Below are positions 37,351 through 46,900 of a stretch of 64,000 bases of DNA, piece by piece. The first letter of the stretch is position 1. Each line of letters starts with the position of its first letter. The notes beneath the pieces are model-generated. The model was not told the DNA's origin and did not search any database. It worked only from the letters and a program-made list of their open reading frames with translations. Source of the DNA: JAPORK01 sp026710285 (GTDB lineage: Bacteria > Pseudomonadota > Gammaproteobacteria > Pseudomonadales > Endozoicomonadaceae). The position numbers and the translations under genes are program-made. The stretch lies in NCBI GenBank assembly GCA_965201045.1, contig OZ241746.1, positions 4,898,001 to 4,962,000 of the forward strand, read 5' to 3'.

Positions 37351-37791
37351 AAGTTTATCCTTTTTTATTATTTGTTTTACTGCATTGAAATGTATAGAAT
37401 AGATTATGCATAAAATATCTGTAGTATTATTAATATTTATTTTACGACAAATGATTTATATATTCTTTGTTTTAATGTGTACAAAGAATTTATCCAAAAA
37501 ATAAAAGACGTAGTCTGAATTTATAAACGTGAATAAAATAAAAAAGCCGTTTTAAACGATTTATTAATTCATTGGCAGGATCGGTTTCTTGAAAAATCAG
37601 ATACATTATACTACAATGTAATCTCTGTTGAAGACATTCATGGAATTTAATACAGACTTAATGCATACTGGTAAACACTTTTCTGAGTAAGCATATCTTT
37701 TTAAACAGGAAATCATAAAAAAAATAAACTGTTATTTCTTTAAAAAAAAACAATTATATCCAGCAATATTTTTTAAAAGAGTTATTTTATC
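37351..37791. other. Divergent intergenic gap, 441 bases
   Basis: Very AT-rich. It separates two divergent exported-protein genes and should hold both promoters. No repeat family or gene was recognised. Confidence 0.35.
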
Positions 37792-38505
37792 ATGCAAAAT
37801 AAAACATACATATGCACCATTATTTTATTATTTATTACATTGAATTGTGCAGGGAAAAAATCTGTAACAGATAAACCTTTATTTCCTTTATATGATGACA
37901 TTTTACAATTAAATGGTTGTAATAAAGGGGCTGCTTCTCATGATTGCTTGCCATCAAAAGTAACGTTTAATGATTTTAAATTTGATTTAGAGGATTTTTA
38001 TTATATGGATTATAAGTCTTCTAAACCTCAGACTACGAACAGTTTTTCCCTTAAAAAAAAGAGTGCTAAGGGCTTAAATAATGTTTGGCTTATGCACGTA
38101 AAAACAGAAAACATTAATTCAGCAGAGTTCGCTGGTAAATTTGAAGAGCTCACTGGTAATACATCACATTGTATACACAATTATTATCCAAAAAACCTCC
38201 GTTTTATTGTCTCAGGAACGTTGATAGTGAATATTATGGGAGACATGAATTCTGGTACTAATCTTAAAACCCTTCATCTTGACAATTTTGTAATAGCAAA
38301 TGGACCATCAAATTCATCTGATCGTGACACATGGATTGGTGGGAAAAACTGTGTCAGAATAAGCGATGGTGTGTCCGGAAAAAATGTTATAGAATGTACC
38401 ACCAGAGAACAACAAAAATTATGTATTTTAAAGACAGACTCCGTCATACAGAAACCCAGTTACAGCATTAATCAAATCTTTATTTCTTCTGGTAAGTGTA
38501 AATGA
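37792..38505 (+). CDS. Putative lipoprotein, 237 aa
   Basis: The N-terminus TYICTIILLFITLNCAGKKS has a lipobox-like LNC-A, so lipidation at Cys19 is likely. The mature part has several cysteines, in pairs (NGCNKGAASHDCLP, CTTREQQKLC, and the end SSGKCK), a Lys-rich middle and beta-strand-like segments (LRFIVSGTLIVNIMGDM). No family recognised. Codon use and AT content resemble the neighbours. Confidence 0.6.
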   Translation: MQNKTYICTIILLFITLNCAGKKSVTDKPLFPLYDDILQLNGCNKGAASHDCLPSKVTFNDFKFDLEDFYYMDYKSSKPQTTNSFSLKKKSAKGLNNVWLMHVKTENINSAEFAGKFEELTGNTSHCIHNYYPKNLRFIVSGTLIVNIMGDMNSGTNLKTLHLDNFVIANGPSNSSDRDTWIGGKNCVRISDGVSGKNVIECTTREQQKLCILKTDSVIQKPSYSINQIFISSGKCK

Positions 38506-38652
38506 TAGTATATTCGATGCAGCCCGTTAAATGTAAAAACACGAATGACGGCAACTAAATGTATTTTCAGGTAAGTGAAAACAGACAGGTTCCTTCGAAA
38601 GCAGGAACCCAAAAAAGTTTCTAGGTTTTTTCACATTTGGTCAGATATCTGA

Positions 38653-39147
38653 TTATTTCAGACTCCAGTAATAGCCCTTTACCGTCCCGGGACGAGTTTT
38701 ATTATATCTTAACACCAAAGTAAAATTGCTATTCACTTCCTGACCATTCAGCCAGCTAAATTTAGGACTCTTTGCACTGAGAGTACCGTTGTAACCATCA
38801 TCGCGGTTTTTCAGCGTGATATGCAGTTCCTCCTCACTGCGTCCGCTCAAAGCAGGAATAAAGCCAATATCACGTTCATAGTGAATACAGCCTTTATGAA
38901 AGCTGTATGTTACACCACTTCCAATATGCACTGTATCATGGTGTACTTTTCCTCGTGCATCATTGTGAATACCTTCAGCGCCACAACCCTCCCAGTGAAA
39001 ATATAGGGTTATTTTCTCATGGGTAGCATTTTTGATATTGAACAGATAGTCTTCTGCATACAGGTATAAAGATGAGCAAATGTAAAAAAACAGCACTATA
39101 ACCAGTAAAGATAATTTTTTTATTATACGAACAATCATAACAGACAC
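38653..39147 (-). CDS. Exported hypothetical protein, 164 aa
   Basis: Signal peptide (IIKKLSLLVIVLFFYICSSL, cleavage near LYA-ED). The mature protein of about 130 residues looks beta-rich: FNIKNATHEKITLYFHWEGC, a His-rich strand (ARGKVHHDTVHIGS), and SFHKGCIHYERDIGF, ending FTLVLRYNKTRPGTVKGYYW. Two cysteines may pair. Possible starts: the first Met (39147) or Met4 (39138). Fold could be a small beta-sandwich; no family recognised. Confidence 0.6.
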   Translation of the reverse strand: MSVMIVRIIKKLSLLVIVLFFYICSSLYLYAEDYLFNIKNATHEKITLYFHWEGCGAEGIHNDARGKVHHDTVHIGSGVTYSFHKGCIHYERDIGFIPALSGRSEEELHITLKNRDDGYNGTLSAKSPKFSWLNGQEVNSNFTLVLRYNKTRPGTVKGYYWSLK

Positions 39148-39403
39148 CTTTTTAGTATATTAATTATGGTGGATATTATTAATTATAGAAAATATTCATA
39201 CTTTTCTATGACATAAATAGTTAATTATTATCGTTAGTAATTTTTAATTTCAAAACAAAAATTATTTTCGATTTTTTATTATATTTTTCTTGCAAGCTGG
39301 TACTTAATATTCACATCTTAGTTGTAGATACTTTTTCCACTATAAATTTATTATCCATCTGCAACGTTTACATTGTATCTCACAGTTTAATCATCAGTTA
39401 ATA

Positions 39404-39757
39404 TTAATTTTTTTCAGCAGCAAAATGATAAAGCATCTTTATTTCATAAGACCATAACGCAGGCTCTATGGTTTCCAGCACTAAAGGAATATGCACAAAG
39501 CGATCGTCCTGCATAATATAACGAAAAGGTTCCAGATCTATTTCTCCATGTCCCAGACTGTGATGCCGGTCTTTACGTTAAAGATAAGCGCCTTTTGAAT
39601 CGTTCAGATGCATACTTTTTAGACATTTAAAACCGATGATTGTTTCAAAATCAGCAAAAACTTTCTTACAGGTTGCACAGTTACGTAAGTCATAACCAGC
39701 CGCAAAGGCATGGCAGGTATCAAAACAGACACCTACCCGTGATCTTTCAGGAGAGGT
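39404..39757 (-). pseudogene. nfo: Endonuclease IV remnant
   Basis: Minus-strand frame with the C-terminal third of endonuclease IV: RVGVCFDTCHAFAAGYDLRN, FETIIGFKCLKSMHLNDSKG, RHHSLGHGEIDLEPFRYIMQ, then VLETIEPALWSYEI. The metal-binding CFDTCHAFAAGYD and HLNDSKG are intact, but a TAA at 39578-39580 interrupts the frame and the N-terminal two thirds are absent (homology stops near 39757). Nfo cleaves abasic sites in DNA repair; this copy cannot be functional. It sits at the edge of the SRCR array. Confidence 0.85.
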
Positions 39758-39948
39758 AGTTGACGATCATCGAAACACCCGGTTCACCTTACCAGGAGAT
39801 TTCTTCATGAAACAAGTGGAACGTAGGTTATGGCAGCAGAAGTGATGATTAATGACCAATCCATGGTCAAATAAAAAGAGAGTCCATTATTTATTATACC
39901 GTAGACTATCAGAAAAACAGACGTCTTCGTTTATTTAAGATTATTTTT

Positions 39949-42900
39949 CTAAAGGTTTGATTCCTCTATTTTATCTGGATGATCTTCATCTACCGTTTTA
40001 TCTGGATGATCTTCATCTGCTTTTTCATTTGAATGATCTTTACCGTTATTATGTTTTTTATTTTTATACATCTTAACTGCTACAATAGCCGTTCCTATTG
40101 TACCAGCTGTTAAAACAAATCCTCCAATAGCAGCTCCAACAGCAACTCCTGTATTATTATCTTCTTTCAGTTCTGGCTGAGAGGTTGTTTCAGTCTGGGA
40201 TGTTATTTCAGTCTGAGAGGTTGTTTCAGGCTGAGAGGTTGTTTCAGGCTGAGAGGTTGTTTCAGATTGTTGCAGCAGCTGATCTGTGCGTACTATTTTA
40301 CTACATTCACCATATTGAGGTATCGACAATCTATGAGGCATGCCATTCAGATTAAACTCATATCTGCGTAGCATGTGTATTTTGTCGCCAATAAACTCCA
40401 GTTTATAGTCATCTTTTGCATCAAACGGATCATTGGGTTGTTCTGACATCTCCCAGCTGTCATCTCTTTGACCACTTTGTATATCGTAACGAAAAAATGT
40501 TAAATTGTTGTTGCGAGGAGATTGATCATTAATCTGCCCTTTTGTCACTACATACAGATAATCTTCATGATAACCTGCTGTAATAAATTGCTCAGAAGGT
40601 AATTCATAAGTGACGTTAGCTGCTTCACTGATTGTATAGTGTTCTCCATCATACTCCAGAGGACGTTGTATGATCACGTTGTCTGTCTCATTATAGGTAA
40701 AGGCAGCATTTTCACTCAGCAACAAGGCATCTTCTCCAGGAAAGTCATAGTTAATACTATAATATGTACCATTTTTTGCTGTCCCAAGAGATAATTCACT
40801 TAACTGTACACCAGGTTTTTCACCCTTAAAATCAGTAACCTCAAAACCGCCAAAGGTTAAATAATTTACACGTCTATGCAATGATAATAAAGTGTTATTA
40901 GTTACCGTATGGCTTACCGGAGGTGTAAAAACAGCTGAAAGTTCTCTATTTGGCTGATATAACTGTATTGTGCCATTGCCGCCAGGTTGACTAATATCAG
41001 TAACTCTGATCAATCCGTCTCTATCTATTCCAAGTAGAACATCATTTGGAAAGAATAATGCTTCCGGATAACGCTGACGACTTACCAGAAGCGTTTTATT
41101 TCCATTCACAACAATAGAGTGAAAGTCTTCATTTATATAATGACAAGAAATATCACATTTTTCTGATGCGCACAGATGCTGGTGTGCTTTTCTCCAGTTA
41201 GCCGGCGTTGTAGTCTCTACACTCCTGGGACGATAAGCATTTAAACCAGCTACAGAAAGTCCTTCAACAAAATCAAATGGATAATCAGCAAAATAATCCG
41301 GTATAGTATTTAATATACCTGAATATACAGCTGTATTATTATTGTAGTTTTTTGCTCCTTCGCAGCGCAATCTCACTGGCGGCTGAGTGCAGTTATATTG
41401 ATTTATAAGATCATGAGGACATTGTAATAAGGTTGTTTCATTACCAATACAGTTTACATTACCTAATGTAACAGGAAATGTGGAATTAGAAAGATCCGGT
41501 TCACTTTGTCTGCCTACATCAAAACCCAGCTGACGGCAGGCAACAAGACTACTTTTATTGGAAAAGTTATGGCTACAGGCAGCCCCCCATTGAGAAATTC
41601 CGTTGATGGGAGCATATACTTCTAAAGCACCACGCCCTGTTTTACTGTCAATGAAATGATTATTTATCAAACGAATCTGTTGCTTATTTAGTGCTTCAGA
41701 AGACAAAAAAACGCTTTTATAAATCAGCTCATTATCTTTACCGGTAATTATATTTGCTGTGTTACCCAGCACATGATTGTTCACCGTATTAAGAATAGTG
41801 AATCCTCCCCGTTGTTCCAGGTGGTTATTATCACCTGATACTTCGGTAGTGAGTACTGCTGTATTCGTTTGATTTAAGGTGAGCTCAGCGTAAGGGAAGA
41901 CAATATCATGTTGTAAATGATGTTGTACGATAAGTTCGTTATAATCACCTTCTGTATTTCCCAGTAGCGGGTTAGTATAGTAGTTATTAGAAGGAATAGC
42001 CGCCGGTTGTAATGTGGCTTCAATTTTGTTATTATGTAGTGCCCATCGGGCAAGTAAAGGCTGAGCATTATCAGTTGTAATGACATCTTGCCTCCGTATC
42101 ACTGGTATATTAACTTCAATATGACTATTGTTTACTGATTCAAAAAGAGGTATGCTGCCGTTTATTGGGAATCCACCCAGGCTATGATTTCCAGTAGAAA
42201 AAGTACCACTAAATGTCCCTGGTACTACAGCTTCTGTAACAGTACGATTCAAAGGGATGATGCTACCATTAATATTTTCTGCTGCAATAAAATTACCAGC
42301 AGGAAATTCAGTCATTAACCGGGAAATATTTGCATTCCCCACATAAGTACACTGACCATTTGTAGCCAGGCAGTAGTTACCAATGTCGTTTACTACATTT
42401 GTTGCCAAATAGGGTGGTACTGATGCAGATGCTCCTAAACCAATACACTGACTGACCATCAATGCTCCTAAAGCATATTTTGTAATTTCTTTTAGTGGCT
42501 TGCTGGTCCAGCTACTCTTTGTATAATTATCCGGGATATCATCACTTTCATCAGTTGTCAAATCTACCGCACTCTCCATAGTACCAAACTTTGAGTTTAT
42601 GTCATCAAGCGTAACGACATATTTTACAGATTCAGAATCTTTCCTTTTATTATGCCAGGTTAATACCTGTTTATAAATCTGTTGACGCAGCGTTTTATCT
42701 GTATTAATTAAAGTATGACTATCTTCTTTACCTGACAATTTTTTCCATACCAATTTAAATCCACTTGTTAAAGAACGATAAAACTCCATGGCAACATTAT
42801 TAATGGCATCATCAGTAGTTCCGCCATCGTAGATATGCCATTCTTCAGTATTCACAGGAGTATGCAAAACTGTTAATAATTTCTCAAATTGTGAATCTTT

Positions 42901-43395
42901 TATTTCTTCTTTATGCGCTAAATGTTTCATCATCCCACTTAGAGTAAGCCAGGAAGGATTTTCTTGTCCCATAGCTGAAGGAAGTTTGCTCATAGAATAA
43001 ACAGAGATCAGTTCTTTGAACCCTGGAACAGAAGAGAAATATGTTTTGCGTTTTTTGTCGTATTCCCCTAAATGTTCATGCTCAGCTTCAAAACAGAATT
43101 GATGTAAGCTTTCTACCGGTTCATTGGGAAAAGCTTTCTGCAGGATTTTCAGCGCATCTATAGGTTTTTTTACCAATATATTCGCCTGATCCGTATGCAA
43201 ATTTTCTTCAGTTACAAATATCCATGGCTTAGCCTTTGTTTGATTACCAGTATCTGCGTATACCGGATTAATTATTAACAAATAAAAGCTGAGCATTAGT
43301 AGTATGATGTTGAAAAAAAATGGATACCACGTGTTTTTAACAGATTTGATCAAATATTCTTTTTTTTGTTTTAACGGGCAGGTCAAAAACTGCAT
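39949..43395 (-). CDS. SRCR-domain membrane protein, array copy 1 (1148 aa)
   Basis: The start is the ATG at 43395, with GAGGAA seven bases upstream; a longer frame begins with TTG at 43419 without support. Order: long signal peptide (YPFFFNIILLMLSFYLLIIN, cleavage VYA-DT); unrecognised helical domain (about 50-300); a second hydrophobic segment with a signal-like end (YALGALMVSQCIGLGASA, about 305-325); beta-rich region; SRCR domain (about 572-680) with GRGALEVYAPINGISQWGAA, VACRQLGFDVG, LGNVNCIGNETTLLQC and six cysteines; beta-rich region with CDISCHYINEDFHSIVV; five TTSQxE stalk units; membrane helix (about 1078-1105); basic then acidic tail ending DKIEESNL. SRCR domains bind proteins and glycans in animal receptors. 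Bacterial localisation and ligand are unknown. Confidence 0.85.
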   Translation of the reverse strand: MQFLTCPLKQKKEYLIKSVKNTWYPFFFNIILLMLSFYLLIINPVYADTGNQTKAKPWIFVTEENLHTDQANILVKKPIDALKILQKAFPNEPVESLHQFCFEAEHEHLGEYDKKRKTYFSSVPGFKELISVYSMSKLPSAMGQENPSWLTLSGMMKHLAHKEEIKDSQFEKLLTVLHTPVNTEEWHIYDGGTTDDAINNVAMEFYRSLTSGFKLVWKKLSGKEDSHTLINTDKTLRQQIYKQVLTWHNKRKDSESVKYVVTLDDINSKFGTMESAVDLTTDESDDIPDNYTKSSWTSKPLKEITKYALGALMVSQCIGLGASASVPPYLATNVVNDIGNYCLATNGQCTYVGNANISRLMTEFPAGNFIAAENINGSIIPLNRTVTEAVVPGTFSGTFSTGNHSLGGFPINGSIPLFESVNNSHIEVNIPVIRRQDVITTDNAQPLLARWALHNNKIEATLQPAAIPSNNYYTNPLLGNTEGDYNELIVQHHLQHDIVFPYAELTLNQTNTAVLTTEVSGDNNHLEQRGGFTILNTVNNHVLGNTANIITGKDNELIYKSVFLSSEALNKQQIRLINNHFIDSKTGRGALEVYAPINGISQWGAACSHNFSNKSSLVACRQLGFDVGRQSEPDLSNSTFPVTLGNVNCIGNETTLLQCPHDLINQYNCTQPPVRLRCEGAKNYNNNTAVYSGILNTIPDYFADYPFDFVEGLSVAGLNAYRPRSVETTTPANWRKAHQHLCASEKCDISCHYINEDFHSIVVNGNKTLLVSRQRYPEALFFPNDVLLGIDRDGLIRVTDISQPGGNGTIQLYQPNRELSAVFTPPVSHTVTNNTLLSLHRRVNYLTFGGFEVTDFKGEKPGVQLSELSLGTAKNGTYYSINYDFPGEDALLLSENAAFTYNETDNVIIQRPLEYDGEHYTISEAANVTYELPSEQFITAGYHEDYLYVVTKGQINDQSPRNNNLTFFRYDIQSGQRDDSWEMSEQPNDPFDAKDDYKLEFIGDKIHMLRRYEFNLNGMPHRLSIPQYGECSKIVRTDQLLQQSETTSQPETTSQPETTSQTEITSQTETTSQPELKEDNNTGVAVGAAIGGFVLTAGTIGTAIVAVKMYKNKKHNNGKDHSNEKADEDHPDKTVDEDHPDKIEESNL
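40176..40265 (-). repeat. 18-bp stalk repeat of SRCR copy 1 (5 units)
   Basis: Five units of gctgagaggttgtttcag type, encoding ETTSQP/ETTSQT hexapeptides just outside the membrane helix. Confidence 0.85.
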
Positions 43396-43508
43396 ATTAA
43401 ATTTCCTCATACAAACCAATTAAATTATTATATTGCTCTTCTGACAGAATAATTTTCAGAATAATTTTTATTACATTTGTTTTACAAGGTATTTTTTCGC
43501 AGTGTCAC

Positions 43509-43538
43509 AATATAGATAACAATGGTTGATATGTACAA
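43509..43538 (-). promoter_or_regulatory. Candidate promoter conserved in front of the SRCR copies
   Basis: On the minus strand TTGTAC (43533-43538), an 18-base spacer and TATATT (43509-43514). The same pair recurs before other copies (with TATTAT as -10 before copies 4, 5 and 6), within an otherwise diverging leader of about 110 bases. The -35 is weak, so the call is tentative. Confidence 0.35.
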
Positions 43539-43634
43539 TATAAATCTTATCAATTTTTTAGGTGTATGATTTATAAACAGTCATATCATAAGACTAACAT
43601 CTTTTACAGCATCATCAATTAAAAATTTTACATA

Positions 43635-43825
43635 AGAAAGTACACAAAATAATTTGTACAATGCTAATCTATCCCATAAAATAATAATGGTTTTTCTGAC
43701 TTCAATTTCACTGGCTTCGACTCCGCTCAGCCAACGCAAACTCGTATACTGAGCGAAGTCGAAGGCGAGCTGCAACACAACAATCCCCCCCCCTGAATTT
43801 GTCTAAATCATTTTGTGCGTATTCC
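43635..43825. repeat. Family B MITE-like element between SRCR copies 1 and 2
   Basis: Inverted ends agaaagtacacaaaataatt and (reversed) ggaatacgcacaaaatgatt, flanked by ata on both sides (43632-43634, 43826-43828). The interior has a strong palindrome of cttcgactccgctcagcc and its inverse. The surrounding gap 43420-43965 also holds the copy 1 leader and a shared sequence downstream of copy 2 (gaagtgatgattaatgacca and on). Confidence 0.75.
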
Positions 43826-43965
43826 ATAAATATATGAACAAAATTATAGCAACAGAAGTGATGATTAATGACCAATCCATGGTCAAATAAAAAGAGAGTC
43901 CATCATTCATTGAACTAAAGACTATCAGAAAAACAGACGTCTTCGTTTATTTAAGATTGTTTTTC

Positions 43966-46900
43966 TTAAAGGCTTGATTCATATATTTTTTCATTTGTAT
44001 AGTCTTCATCTGCTTTTTCATTTGAATGATCTTCACCGTTATTATGTTTTTTATTTTTACACATCTTAACTGCTACAATAACCGTTCCTATTGTACCAGC
44101 TATTAAAGCAGCTCCTCCAACAGCAGCTCCAACAGCAGCCCCTATATTATCATCTTCTTTCAGTTCTGGCTGAGAGGTTGTTTCAGTCTGGGATGTTATT
44201 TCAGTCTGGGATGTTATTTCAGTCTGGGATGTTATTTCAGTCTGAGAGGTTGTTTCAGTCTGAGAGGTTGTTTCAGGCTGAGATGTTGTTTCAGGCTGAG
44301 ATGTTGTTGTTTCAGATTGTTGCAGCAGCTGATCTGTGCGTACTATTTTACTACATTCACCATATTGAGGTATCGATAATCTATGAGGCATGCCATTCAG
44401 ATTAAACTCATATCTGCGCAGCATGTGTATTTTATCGCCAATAAACTCCAGTTTATAATCTTCTTTTTCATCAAGTGGACCATTGAGTTGTTCTGAAATC
44501 TCCCAGCTGTCATCTCTTTGACCACTTTGTACATCGTAACGAAAAAATGTTAAATTGTTGTTGTGAGGAGATTGATCATTAATCTGCCCTTTTGTCACTA
44601 CATACAGATAATCTTCATGATAACCTGCTGTAATAAATTGCTCAGAAGGTAATTCATAGGTGACGTTAGCTGCTTCACTGATTGTATAGTGTTCTCCATC
44701 ATACTCCAGAGGACGTTGTATGATCACGTTGCCTGTTTCATTATAGGTAAAGGCAGCATTTTCATTCAGCAACAAGGCATCTTCTCCAGGGAAGTCATAG
44801 TTAATACTATAATATTGACCATTTGTTGCCCCAAGAGATAATTCACTTAACTGTACACCAGGTTTTTCACCCTTAAAATCAGGAACTTTATAATTATCAG
44901 GAAAAAGGGTTAACATTTTTACACGTCGATGCAATGATAATAAAGTGTTATTAGTTACCGTATGGCTTACCGGAGGTGTATAAACAGTTGGAACATTTGT
45001 GTTTTTCTGATATAACTGTATTGTGCCATTGGCACCAGGTTGACTAATATCAGTAACTCTGATCAATCCATCGCTATCTATTGCAAGTAGCAAAGAGCTT
45101 GGAAATAATCCTTCCGGATAACGCTGACGACTTACCAGAAGCGTTTTATTTCCATTCACAACAATAGAGTGAAAGTCTTCATTTACATAATGACAGGAAA
45201 TATCACATTTTTCTGATCCACACAGGTGCTGATATGCTTTTCTCCAGTCAGCTGGCGCTGTAGTCTCTACACTACCGGGATGACGAGCATTGAAACCAAT
45301 TATAGAAAATGCTTCCAAAAAAGCAAATGGATAATCAGTAAAATAATCCGGGATATCAAATAATATACCTGAATATACAGCTGTATTATTATTGTAGTTT
45401 TTTGCTCCTGTGCAGCGTAATCTCACTGGCGGCTGAGTGCAGTTATATTGATTTACAGGATCATGAGGACATTGTAATAAAGTTGTTTCATTACCAATAC
45501 AGTTTACATTACCTAATATAGCAGGCAATGAGGAATGAGAAAGATCTGGTTCACTTTGGCTGCTTCCATCAAAACCCAGCTGACGGCAGGCAACAAGACT
45601 ACTTTTATTGGAAAAGTTCTGGCTACAAGCAGTTCCCCATTGAGAGGTTCCGTTGATGAGAGTATATACTTCTAAACGACCATTCCCTCTTATACTTGTA
45701 GTTCTAGAATTATCTCTCAAACGAATCTGTTGATTATTTAGTGAATTAGAGGTAGAGGACAAAAAAATGCTTTTATAAATTAGTTCATTATCTCTACCGG
45801 TAATTATTGTTGCTGTATTACCCAGCACATGATTGTTCACCGTAGTAAAAATACTGAATCCTCCCCGTTGTTCCAGGTGGTTGTTATTACCTGATACTTC
45901 GGTAGTGAGTACTGCTGTATCGCTTTGACTTAACCTGAGCTCAGAGTAAGGACGGGAAACATCATGTTGTAAATGATGTTGTACGATAAGTTTGTTATAA
46001 TCACCTTCTGTGTTTCCCAGTATCGGGTTAATATAGTAGTTATTAGCAGGAGTATCCGTCGGTTGTAATGTGGCTTCAATTTTGTTATTATGTAGTGCCC
46101 GTCGGGCAAGTAAAGGCTGAGCATTATCAGTTGTAATAACATCCTGACTCCGTATCGCTGGTATACTAACTTCAATATGACTATTGTTTACTGATTCAAA
46201 AAGAGGTATGCTGCCGTTTATTGGGAATCCACCCAGGCTATGATTTCCAGTAGAAAAAGTACCACTAAATGTCCCTGGTACTACAGCTTCTGTAACAGTA
46301 CGATTCAAAGGGATGATGCTACCATTAATATTTTCTGCTGCAATAAAATTACCAGCAGGAAATTCAGTCATTAACCGGGAAATATTTGCATTCCCCACAT
46401 AAGTACACTGACCATTTGTAGCCAGGCAGTAGTTACCAATGTCGTTTACTGCATTTGTTGCCAAATAGGGTGGTACTGATGCAGATGCTCCTAAACCAAT
46501 ACACTGACTGACCATCAATGCTCCTAAAGCATATTTTGTAATTTCTTTTAGTGGCTTGCTGGTCCAGCTACTCTTTGTATAATTATCCGGGATATCATCA
46601 CTTTCATCAGTTGTCAAATCTACCGCACTCTCCATAGTACCAAACTTTGAGTTTATCTCATCAAGCGTAACGACATATTTTACAGATTCAGAATCTTTCC
46701 TTTTATTATGCCAGGTTAATGCCTGTTCATAAATCTGTTGACGCAGCGTGTTATCTGTATTAATTAAAGTATGACTATCTTCTTTACCCGACAATCTTTT
46801 CCATACCAATTTAAATCCACTTGTTAAAGAACGATAAAACTCCATGGCAACATTATTAATAGCATCATCAGTAGTTCCGCCATCGTATATATGCCATTCT

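Noticed and set aside
39860..39885. TGACCAATCCATGGTCA hairpin following each SRCR gene as a terminator
   Set aside because: The stem has only six pairs, is about 70-90 bases after the stop and lacks a T-run on the coding strand; its conservation may simply reflect duplication.
39758..39948. Possible gene fragment between the nfo remnant and SRCR copy 1
   Set aside because: The part from 39848 on is the shared SRCR downstream sequence; the short stretch before it has no recognisable coding content.
40176..40265. Regular 18-bp repeats that might be taken for a CRISPR array
   Set aside because: Units are contiguous with no spacers, lie in frame inside a coding region and encode hexapeptides.
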